A stretch of 64,000 nucleotides of DNA, taken from contig JAKVBF010000012.1 of assembly GCA_022447555.1 (NCBI GenBank), forward strand, positions 203,078-267,077, written 5' to 3'. Under the pieces are notes generated by a model. The model made no database searches and was not told the origin of the DNA. It saw only the letters and a list, made by a program, of their open reading frames with translations. This DNA comes from Mariniblastus sp. GTDB taxonomy: Bacteria; Planctomycetota; Planctomycetia; Pirellulales; Pirellulaceae. Positions 8,943 to 15,767 of this stretch are shown here, in pieces. A program made the translations under genes and the position numbers. The stretch's first letter is position 1. Each line of letters begins with the position of its first letter.

Positions 8943-9398
8943 ATGAGTGATAACTTGATTTTCATGATGGGCGAATTTGAAGCCGAATTTCCGGCTGATT
9001 TGATGTACGCCAAAAATCATATGTGGGCGATGACATCGGGGGATGTTGCCCGGTTCGGCTTTTCGGCCTATGCCGTTCGGCTGCTACAGGACGTTTATTT
9101 TCTTGACTGGACGGTGGAAGCCCCAGTGGATTTTTCTGAAGGCCAAGAAATCGGTTCGATAGAAAGTAAAAAAGCCGAAAGCTCGCTGTACGCTCCAGGT
9201 GTTGGAAGGTTGCTCCAGTTGAATGAGGCTCTGCTGGAGGATCCTGCGGCGATCAACACGGATAAGTATCAAAGTGGGTGGTTGTTCGAAATGACGGTCA
9301 GTTCGGTCGAGTTATTGACGGCCAAGGAATACCTCGCATTGCTTGAAAGTGTTTGGAACAAGACTCAAAGGACAATCAAAGGTCAGCTAAACGAATGA
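8943..9398 (+). CDS. GcvH-like lipoyl carrier protein
   Basis: Resembles the glycine cleavage H protein: N-terminal YAKNHMWA, the G-x-SAYAV segment, and the lipoylation signature IGSIESKKAESS. The second Lys of ESKKAES (residue 77 here) aligns with the lipoyl-lysine of ESVKAAS. The C-terminal LNEALLEDPAAIN and GWLFEM also match. No GcvT, GcvP or lipoyl ligase gene is near, so it is unlikely to serve glycine cleavage. H-like lipoyl carriers are known outside GCS, for example LbpA in sulfur oxidation. A frame opening with TTG 8877 exists; ATG 8943 is chosen because GAGG lies 8 bases upstream and the homology begins soon after. It probably carries acyl, methylene or sulfur groups for the neighbouring radical SAM and reductase genes (inference). 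Confidence 0.75.
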   Translation: MSDNLIFMMGEFEAEFPADLMYAKNHMWAMTSGDVARFGFSAYAVRLLQDVYFLDWTVEAPVDFSEGQEIGSIESKKAESSLYAPGVGRLLQLNEALLEDPAAINTDKYQSGWLFEMTVSSVELLTAKEYLALLESVWNKTQRTIKGQLNE

Positions 9399-9564
9399 TT
9401 TAGGACTTCAATCGAAGTCAGGGTTGGTGAAGTTGGCTAAATGAAATGCAAACCCCTTATGAGAAACTAAAATCTTCTCACATGTTTTAAATTCATCTTA
9501 GAAAAAAGCTCAACGATCGTTTGGCAACCCCTCCCTCTTTTTCCCTGATTTCCCGCCTGATTTC

Positions 9565-9573
9565 TGATAGAAT
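9565..9573 (+). promoter_or_regulatory. Extended -10 promoter candidate before the ferredoxin gene
   Basis: TGATAGAAT fits the TGnTATAAT extended -10 form, 34 bases before the ATG at 9607; no clear -35 box. The same 208-base gap also has a small hairpin GACTTC-AATC-GAAGTC at 9404-9419 just after the lipoyl carrier gene. The ferredoxin gene may thus have its own promoter in addition to read-through. Confidence 0.3.
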
Positions 9574-9606
9574 ACATCGGTTGAAACAAACTTTCGATGG
9601 TTGAAA

Positions 9607-10656
9607 ATGTCAAAGCGTATATCGGTCGTCATCTCGCAAAGCCCGAGCAAGAATCCGGCCAAAAGAAAGCTCGAAGAAGATATTGTATTGGGGCTCATGC
9701 TAGAGCCGGGCATTGATGTGACGGTGGTCCCCAACCTTTACGATATCAAAACCGACAGCACGGGGATGCTCGCGCTCAAGGGCGTTGGTGGCAACATGAT
9801 TGTTGCGGCCTGGTTGTACGAGCGGGCAGCGCACTGGATTTTGGACCGTAATGGAATCCATGGACACGTTGGGCAGGTGTTGCTGACCAGTGAATCCGAT
9901 GAAGATGAGGACGAAGATGAGGCGTCGGCGGGCGAAGATGAAAAGTCGAGAGTGATTGACACTCGCGAGATTCCGAATCGAAAGATCTACGCGCTTGATT
10001 TAAGATCCTCCAACAAAGCCCAGTCATTCATTGACGAAATCAAACGTATTCAGGGAGAGAATGCGGTGCAGGTTGTCGGGCTGGGCGACATCGTGGGTGG
10101 CTTGTCTTTTAGTTCAAGCCAGCCGGCAAGTCTTTCCTCCGAAACCGTCATAGCGAACGGTGAAACAGGTGATTCCGTCCTGAACCGGATCGAAGAGACG
10201 GGTGGCCGTCGCTGGTATCCGGTCATTGATTACAGTCGCTGCACAAACTGTATGGAGTGCATTGATTTTTGTCTGTTCGGTGTTTACGGTGTTGACCGAA
10301 TTGACACGATCCTTGTCGAGCAACCGGATAATTGTCGTAAAGGTTGTCCTGCTTGTAGTCGAGTTTGTCCCGAAAATGCAATCATGTTCCCGCAACACAA
10401 AACACCGGCCATCGCGGGCTCGTCCGAATCTGCCGCCAGTATGAAAATAGATCTTTCGCAGCTGTTCGGCGCACCGGCCGAAGGGAAAACCGCCTCCGAG
10501 ATTGCCTCGATTGAACGAGATGAACAGTTGATCATGGTGGGTCGAGACGCGGTGGGTCAGGGAGCAGGGATTGCCAAACGTCAACAGGATCGCGAGTCGG
10601 CACCGAGTGACGACTTAGATGATCTGGTAGATGAATTGAACGACTTGGATATTTAG
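9607..10656 (+). CDS. Two-cluster 4Fe-4S ferredoxin with novel N-terminal domain
   Basis: The 349-residue protein carries two Fe-S motifs in its C-terminal half: CTNCMECIDFC (CxxCxxCxxxC), and 30-40 residues later CRKGCPACSRVC (CxxxCxxCxxxC). This is a bacterial-type 8Fe ferredoxin module. The first 100 residues form a separate domain (VVISQSPSKN, VVPNLYDI, AAWLYERAAHWIL) that I cannot assign. An acidic linker of Asp/Glu repeats (about residues 98-115) and an acidic C-terminal tail (DDLDDLVDELNDL) follow. It likely supplies electrons to a partner in the cluster, the radical SAM protein or a reductase. The TTG at 9601 is two codons upstream; the ATG at 9607 is preferred. Cytoplasmic, with no signal peptide. 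Confidence 0.78.
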   Translation: MSKRISVVISQSPSKNPAKRKLEEDIVLGLMLEPGIDVTVVPNLYDIKTDSTGMLALKGVGGNMIVAAWLYERAAHWILDRNGIHGHVGQVLLTSESDEDEDEDEASAGEDEKSRVIDTREIPNRKIYALDLRSSNKAQSFIDEIKRIQGENAVQVVGLGDIVGGLSFSSSQPASLSSETVIANGETGDSVLNRIEETGGRRWYPVIDYSRCTNCMECIDFCLFGVYGVDRIDTILVEQPDNCRKGCPACSRVCPENAIMFPQHKTPAIAGSSESAASMKIDLSQLFGAPAEGKTASEIASIERDEQLIMVGRDAVGQGAGIAKRQQDRESAPSDDLDDLVDELNDLDI

Positions 10657-11049
10657 TAAGCCTCTCTTTGGGTTTCACAAGCGACGCTTGAGCTTACGCT
10701 CAGTAAGCGAAACGCCGGTTTTCGCAGATGGTACTAATATCCCCAAACAAGAATACAAACCGCAAAAAAAATCACCACTGCGGTGACCACAAAAACGGGC
10801 AACATCATCTCCGGTGGAAGTCTAGGTTCATCGCCTTACAGTTCGGTCGCTGAGATCGAGGCCGGCATTGCTTCAGCCCTCGGTTCGTTTGTTTTTTTAT
10901 TGGGTCTGGTTGGCCAGCGGTTTCGCCGTCGGTTGTAGCGAGTCATTACCGGGATGAGAATATTGAGTGGGTTTGAAACGATCGTTGTCTAAGCGTGGCA
11001 AACCGGCCCTCTCGTAGGTGAAAAAAATGGCCGTGTTTGCCGACGCAAT
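10657..11049. other. Gap between ferredoxin and membrane protein genes
   Basis: Holds a perfect hairpin GCTTAC-loop-GTAAGC at 10692-10708, about 35 bases after the ferredoxin stop, without a T-run. A tiny reverse-strand reading frame with one membrane segment is listed separately. Otherwise no gene was recognised. Confidence 0.4.
10734..10808 (-). CDS. Possible 24-residue single-pass membrane peptide
   Basis: Reverse-strand frame reading MMLPVFVVTAVVIFFAVCIL then VWGY and stop: a near-perfect transmembrane helix. GGAG precedes the two ATG codons, but it abuts the first and is only three bases from the second, so initiation is uncertain. An in-frame TAA lies about ten codons upstream. It is upstream of nothing in particular and could be chance; small membrane peptides are often missed by gene finders, so it is recorded at low confidence. 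Confidence 0.22.
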   Translation of the reverse strand: MMLPVFVVTAVVIFFAVCILVWGY

Positions 11050-11721
11050 TCAGCCAGTAGATCGCTCGATAATGTGGCCGTATATCTCGTAGGCCTTGCC
11101 CAAGTAGTTTTTGATTTCATTGGGGCGGATCCGGTGTCTGGCTTTGTAAAAAATCAGCGATCCGTTTCGCCCCTCGATAGAGAAACCTCTGTAGTTTTCT
11201 AAGAAGTCCAGCCAATCGCCATCGAAAAATGTGCGGATGGCGGCTTCATCCTCGCCTTGCAGCACGAACATTTGAGAAAAATTTGGGTGATTTTCAAAGT
11301 CGATGTCCTGCAATCCCATCGCGGCGCCCAGTCGATCCAGCATATTTTGGGGTCGTAGGTTGAAGCAGGGTATAACGATCGCATCGGAGTGCAGTGCAAC
11401 AACGGATTGGCGATGCGTGGTACTGTTCTCACCACTATTAGTCGTGTAGGCGTAGTCGAAAACTCCGATTGTCAAATCATCCGTTTCACCGGCGATCAAT
11501 TTAGATCTCTTTCTGCTGCGACCGTGGGAAAACAAACGGAAGTCGTGAACGACGGAATAAAGTGGATGCTCTCCCTTAGCGACGTATTCAAGCCCTAAAT
11601 CGTCGGCCACTTGTCGTAATTGCTGTCGCCGTTTTCTTTCTCTCCAAATGCCATAAATGATGGAGGCGATGACAAAACTTGCTATGCCAGCGATGAATAG
11701 GATGGTTATTCCGCCCCTCAT
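11050..11721 (-). CDS. Membrane-anchored protein of unknown function
   Basis: Not recognised. 223 residues: a single N-terminal transmembrane helix (about residues 4-24), then a basic stretch (WRERKRRQQLRQ) that should stay in the cytoplasm, then a soluble domain of about 190 residues. The sequence ADDLGLEYVAKGEHPL and later VFDYAYTT resemble the general pattern of bacterial membrane-anchored proteins with a lipid-kinase-like or DUF3137-like cytoplasmic domain, but I cannot assign a family. It lies 15 bases downstream of the radical SAM gene on the same strand, so they are probably one transcript. Confidence 0.7.
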   Translation of the reverse strand: MRGGITILFIAGIASFVIASIIYGIWRERKRRQQLRQVADDLGLEYVAKGEHPLYSVVHDFRLFSHGRSRKRSKLIAGETDDLTIGVFDYAYTTNSGENSTTHRQSVVALHSDAIVIPCFNLRPQNMLDRLGAAMGLQDIDFENHPNFSQMFVLQGEDEAAIRTFFDGDWLDFLENYRGFSIEGRNGSLIFYKARHRIRPNEIKNYLGKAYEIYGHIIERSTG

Positions 11722-11736
11722 ATAGAACCTCCGAGT

Positions 11737-13077
11737 TTAATTTCCATTGGTAATTTGAACCAAATCTGCAGTCGGGGGCGGCGTGTGATCATTCGGGTCT
11801 TGCCATTTATCGGCCACGAAGTTTTCCTCGTAGACGCCGTATTCATGGTAGGCAATTTTTTTGGCGATCCGATAAGCCCAGCTCCGTTCCGGAATAGGCT
11901 TCATCTCCGGAGAGTATTGAGACGGATGTCGTGCCGCTGCCTGCAATTCGGCCAGTGCTGTTTTGCGTGCCGTCGAATCCGAAGCACTGTGCCGATCAAC
12001 AAGCGACTCGATCAAATCTGGGCGTTCTAGCGCAATGCATCCTCGCGTGCTGGAGGCAGCTGTCTTGCGGAAATCCTTTAAAAAATCGGAGCGATTAAAG
12101 ACCTCATCCAGCGGTCGTTCATCGTGGATCGATTCAGCCGAAAATTGGATGATGGGACAAGGCTCGATATCACCCCAAGGATTGATATGGTGGGTAAATC
12201 CAGTGGCTGCTGGGCAGAGTGCGTTCCCGTCTGCATCGTAGTAGGCGTCGATAACGATAATCGGTTTCTTACATCTCATGTCGACGACGAATTGTCGTGC
12301 CTTTCGTTGTTGCTCCGGCGAGAGGGCAAGCTCGGGCGAAGCCTCAGGCCCGACGGGTCGGTAGATGTGGAACCACGTATACATGACTCCCATCTCTATC
12401 AGTGTGTCGACCCATTTTTCGGTTAGCAGATCGTCAAAATTGGTTTGGCACAAACTGGTACAAACGCCAGTCATGACTCGATTGTTCAGGCAATTCTGCA
12501 GGCCCCGCATGGTGTCTGAAAAAACTCCCGCCTTGCCTCGTCGTTCGTCGCTGATGATTTCGGAACCCTCCACACTGACCAACGGGGTGACGTTGCCGCA
12601 TTTCCTTAGACGCTTGGCAACTTTGTCCGTAATGAAGTGCCCGTTTGTAAAGACCTGAAAGTAGGCGTCCGGGTGAGCCTCTAAGACCTCAAACAGCTCT
12701 TTGTGCATAAATGGCTCGCCGCCCAATAAACCAAAAAAAGAATTACCCATCTTCTTAGCGGTATCAATGGTTCGGTTTAACGCGGTGACATCAATCTTTT
12801 GCTGCTTGTGGGCGACATCTACCCAGCATCCTTGGCACCTTAAGTTGCAGCTATTAATGATCGAGATGTAGAGATAAGGAGGGAAGAACTGGCCGTTTCG
12901 AAGTCGTTTCTTGTGTTTCTGGACGGAACCAAGGCCTTTGATGCCCATATTCCAAAACAGCTTCCAGAGAAGCCGTTTGTCGGTTTCCAGTAGCATGCGT
13001 TTCGCCATGCGCAAATACATTTGGTTCTCCTGATGAATCCTGACCCGCGAGGTCAGATTGATTTGTCTGTCACTCAA
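11737..13077 (-). CDS. Radical SAM protein with SPASM-like C-terminal cysteines
   Basis: Radical SAM enzyme of 446 residues. The SAM cluster motif CNLRCQGCW (CxxxCxxC) is near residues 93-101, followed by LLGGEPFMH (the GGE motif) and FTNGHFI. The C-terminal part has further cysteines in CPAATGFTHHINPWG, EPCPI and TRGCIAL, typical of an auxiliary cluster in SPASM/twitch-type enzymes that modify peptides, proteins or cofactors. The N-terminal 85 residues are basic and helical (RMAKRMLLETDKRL). No peptide precursor gene is evident beside it. The gene downstream (membrane protein, 15-base gap) may be a partner. The divergently oriented DUF2927 gene starts within 90 bases, so the promoters face away from each other. 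Substrate unknown. Confidence 0.85.
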   Translation of the reverse strand: MSDRQINLTSRVRIHQENQMYLRMAKRMLLETDKRLLWKLFWNMGIKGLGSVQKHKKRLRNGQFFPPYLYISIINSCNLRCQGCWVDVAHKQQKIDVTALNRTIDTAKKMGNSFFGLLGGEPFMHKELFEVLEAHPDAYFQVFTNGHFITDKVAKRLRKCGNVTPLVSVEGSEIISDERRGKAGVFSDTMRGLQNCLNNRVMTGVCTSLCQTNFDDLLTEKWVDTLIEMGVMYTWFHIYRPVGPEASPELALSPEQQRKARQFVVDMRCKKPIIVIDAYYDADGNALCPAATGFTHHINPWGDIEPCPIIQFSAESIHDERPLDEVFNRSDFLKDFRKTAASSTRGCIALERPDLIESLVDRHSASDSTARKTALAELQAAARHPSQYSPEMKPIPERSWAYRIAKKIAYHEYGVYEENFVADKWQDPNDHTPPPTADLVQITNGN

Positions 13078-13163
13078 ACCACATTATAGCGGAATACTGC
13101 TTAAACGCACGGTCCAATGCATGCAGTACAATGGAATCCGGCTTAACTAAAATCGAGGAACTC

Positions 13164-13922
13164 ATGCAAGTGGACGTAGCGACATTGAGCGGATTGGGCT
13201 GGAGGATGAGTAAAGCATCCATCCTAAAGTCGATATTGATTTTTGTAAGTTTTTTCACGACGGCGCTAACCGTAAATCGACTTGCCGCGCAACTCGATCC
13301 AGCCACAATCCGTTTCATGGGTGATATTCTGGTGGGTACGGAATTTGGAACGGATTCTGATGATCGGGTGTGCGTACGTTGGGAGACCGCGCCTAGGCTC
13401 AGCACGTTTGGTTCGGCGAGCCACCACCCCGCCATCGTTCGGAAAACGGTTGCTCAAATCAATGCTTGCCTGCCCTCGAACCGCCAAGTTGAGATTCTCC
13501 AACCCAATGACGAGACGGCGACCATCAAAGTTCATTTTGTACCGTTGAATGAATTCGCTCGATTTGCCGCAAAGCACAATGCTCAGGTGGACAGCAGCAA
13601 CTGGGGAATGTTTTTTTTGCGATGGAATCGCTTATATGAAATTGAGACCGCGACCGTGCTGATTGCATCCGATAAATTATCCGGTCGTCGATTACAACAT
13701 TTTATTCTGGAAGAGATCACTCAAAGCCTTGGTTTGGGAGGTGACTCGGGAGAGTTTAAACAGAGTGTTTTTTATGAGAATGTAGAAAACCGAGAATACG
13801 GAACAGCATTGGAATTTACCGATTTAGACCGTAGAGCGATTCGGTTTTTGTACGAGCGTGTTCCCCCAGGGACCGGACCGGTTCAGTTGGGTGTGCTGCT
13901 GGAGCGTCATTGGCGACCATAG
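13164..13922 (+). CDS. Exported DUF2927-family protein
   Basis: A hydrophobic N-terminal segment (ILKSILIFVSFFTTALTV) acts as signal peptide or anchor. The C-terminal half carries the DUF2927 signature FILEEITQSLGLGGDS followed by SVFYEN and a closing DLDRRAIRFLYE. DUF2927 proteins look like degenerate metallopeptidases; here the position of a metal-binding HExxH is taken by FILEEIT, so proteolytic activity is doubtful. Frames begin at 13131 and 13206 as well; ATG 13164 has GAGG five bases upstream. The biological role is unknown. Confidence 0.65.
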   Translation: MQVDVATLSGLGWRMSKASILKSILIFVSFFTTALTVNRLAAQLDPATIRFMGDILVGTEFGTDSDDRVCVRWETAPRLSTFGSASHHPAIVRKTVAQINACLPSNRQVEILQPNDETATIKVHFVPLNEFARFAAKHNAQVDSSNWGMFFLRWNRLYEIETATVLIASDKLSGRRLQHFILEEITQSLGLGGDSGEFKQSVFYENVENREYGTALEFTDLDRRAIRFLYERVPPGTGPVQLGVLLERHWRP

Positions 13923-14651
13923 CAGAAGGGACGGCCAATGCGAGAAAGGTTTTGCCCTATTCACTTCAACTGGATGCGACCCGCGGGCGTCCGCCTGGGG
14001 TTGATTGAACGCCTTGGCGGATTTTCCCAATCGGCCTCCACATCGGCCTCCACATCGGCCTCCACATCGGCCTCGTCACGTAGCTCCCGACGGTGTCATC
14101 TCGAGACCCGTCTTCCATATCAAAAGGCAAAGGTTGTTGGACGAACGCAGTTTATGGTTTTTCTTTGCGCTGGTATGACGGGCCGTTCCTCACGAGACGC
14201 TTTGCAGGACCAGGGTCCTAAGCCGTTAAGAGCGGGAGGGCGAGACGGCTGAAGTTTCGGGAGTTTTAGCAAAATCCTCCTTACATTGCTCGGTTCCAAG
14301 CCTGCGAGTTCTCCTCGTGCTAGCGGCTCGCAGCGAATGCCATCACTATTTGGAATCAATTTTGAAGGCTCCCGGGCTGTGCGAAAACCGAATGGTTTTT
14401 TCGAATACCCGGGTTTTTACGAAGATAAAGCCTGTCGGTATCTTGGCGAGGGCTGAGACCCTTCTCGTTGAGTCACCCTTGCGACATGTGCCGGTTAGAG
14501 AGTTTAGCGAGGCTGGAACGTGCAGCTGCGTCCAGTTAAAAGGGTTTCGCCAGATCTGACGATGACACCAGTGACAAGCGTTCTACGGGCCCTCCCCAAG
14601 CCCAGCGCATACCAGACAAACAATCCAATCGATTTAATAAAGGAATTGAAA
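13923..14651. other. 729-base region without a convincing gene
   Basis: A 104-residue frame at 13938-14252 exists but is low complexity, spans the 12-base tandem repeat, and has no recognisable domain, so I do not call it. A hairpin AGCCGT...ACGGCT lies at 14221-14250. Near 14445 the string GGGCTGAGACCC recalls part of the TPP-riboswitch THI box, but the rest of that element is absent. The 3' end contains the ribosome binding site AAAGGA for the outer-membrane protein. Confidence 0.45.
14031..14074 (+). repeat. 12-base tandem repeat, 3.7 copies
   Basis: TCGGCCTCCACA is repeated perfectly at 14031-14042, 14043-14054 and 14055-14066, followed by an 8-base partial copy. In one frame it encodes Ser-Ala-Ser-Thr repeats but lies in an uncalled frame. 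The unit is a multiple of three, so slippage would not shift a frame. Confidence 0.85.
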
Positions 14652-15530
14652 ATGTTGCGGTCCAGTTTTTTAATTTGTATTTTGACGGTTGCCATGGCTG
14701 GCTCAGCATGGGGCCAAGATGCGGCGACACCACAAGTTGAAGGTTGTGATGCAGCCGCTTGTGACTCAGCGTGCGACAGCGACGCTTGTGACAGCCGAGT
14801 TGGCGGCTCTCTGTTCGGCCGAAAAAACAACTGTGCTAAGTTGATTCAACCTCGTATCGTTCAAGCTTGTGATGCGGTCGGTTCAAACAGCTGTGATTCA
14901 CAGGCTGGTTGCGATTCAGCTGTTGGAAGCAAGGGTGGCTTGTTCCGAAACAACTGGGATGCTGATCTTCGCATCTCACGGAACTGCTGCGTTCTGCCTA
15001 AGTACATCAGCATGACCGTTGGCGCTACAAACAGTCACGCAATCGGCGACGAAGTTGATGCAAAGCTCAAAGATGGTTACTCACTTAGTTTCGCTAACGG
15101 TCGGTACATCAACGACAACTGGCGAGCTGAGTTGGAATGGGCTTACCGTCGCAGTAGCATTGAGAGTGGCAGCAGCAGAGAAAGTGGCGGTGCTTTCAAC
15201 GGCTACTCGACCACGCTGAATCTATACCGAGATTTCGGTAACGGTCGCCTTCGCCCATACTTGGGTGCTGGTGGTGGATGGAATCTGCAGGACTTACACG
15301 GCTCTGCGGACAACCTTCCAAGCTTGCGTGTTAAAGACTGGGGATTCGGTTACCAAGGAATCATCGGGATGTCTTACAAGACAAAGCGTTGTAACAACCT
15401 TTTCGTAGAGTACCGCTACTATGGCTCTTCTAAGACGGACCTTTTCACCGAATTGGAAGGTTTTGAGCAAGCTGATGATTTCAAACTACAGCAGAACAGC
15501 GTTGTCTTCGGTGTCCGAATCAATCGTTAG
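14652..15530 (+). CDS. Cys-rich outer-membrane beta-barrel protein
   Basis: The 292-residue protein starts with a signal peptide (MLRSSFLICILTVAMAGSAWGQ). A cysteine-rich stretch follows (about residues 30-105) built on repeats of Cys-Asp-Ser or Cys-Asp-Ala: CDAAACDSACDSDACDS, then SNSCDSQAGCDS. The rest (about 110-292) shows alternating strands ending in aromatic residues and glycine (YISMTVGAT, RAELEWAYRR, RPYLGAGGGWN, NLFVEYRYYG), ending VVFGVRIN, the pattern of an OmpA/OmpW-like eight-stranded barrel. The longer frame from 14520 is rejected: AAAGGA at 14639-14644 and the signal peptide define ATG 14652. It stands alone, followed by a strong terminator. Cysteine repeats could bind metal or cross-link the protein at the cell surface (inference). 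Confidence 0.82.
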   Translation: MLRSSFLICILTVAMAGSAWGQDAATPQVEGCDAAACDSACDSDACDSRVGGSLFGRKNNCAKLIQPRIVQACDAVGSNSCDSQAGCDSAVGSKGGLFRNNWDADLRISRNCCVLPKYISMTVGATNSHAIGDEVDAKLKDGYSLSFANGRYINDNWRAELEWAYRRSSIESGSSRESGGAFNGYSTTLNLYRDFGNGRLRPYLGAGGGWNLQDLHGSADNLPSLRVKDWGFGYQGIIGMSYKTKRCNNLFVEYRYYGSSKTDLFTELEGFEQADDFKLQQNSVVFGVRINR

Positions 15531-15567
15531 TCCGAAATAGACGTTTCAAGTTCGCTTAAAATATACG

Positions 15568-15605
15568 GGCGGCAAAGAGCAAATGGCTCTTTGCCGCCTT
15601 TTTTT
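15568..15605 (+). terminator. Strong intrinsic terminator
   Basis: Perfect 13-bp stem GGCGGCAAAGAGC / GCTCTTTGCCGCC with loop AAATG, followed by seven T residues, 38 bases after the outer-membrane protein stop. One of the clearest Rho-independent terminators in the window. Confidence 0.95.
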
Positions 15606-15767
15606 ATGCTCATCGCATTGGGCGACCGGGAGTTTGAATCGTTATCTTTCGGTATCTGGTCACTGATTCCGCTTGCCATGCCGCAAGGAATGGTGGATGA
15701 TTTTTCAGGGGCAGCAGCTTGTAGTCTGTTCGTTTCCTACGGGTTCAATAGGGGAGATGAGAAAATC

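Noticed and set aside
13938-14252. 104-residue frame with Ser-Ala-Ser-Thr repeats
   Set aside because: The repeats come from a 12-base tandem repeat; no ribosome binding site or domain, and the remaining sequence looks random.
14440-14500. Possible TPP riboswitch (GGGCTGAGACCC string)
   Set aside because: The second conserved half (GAACCTGATC...) is absent and the downstream gene is an outer-membrane barrel, not thiamine related.
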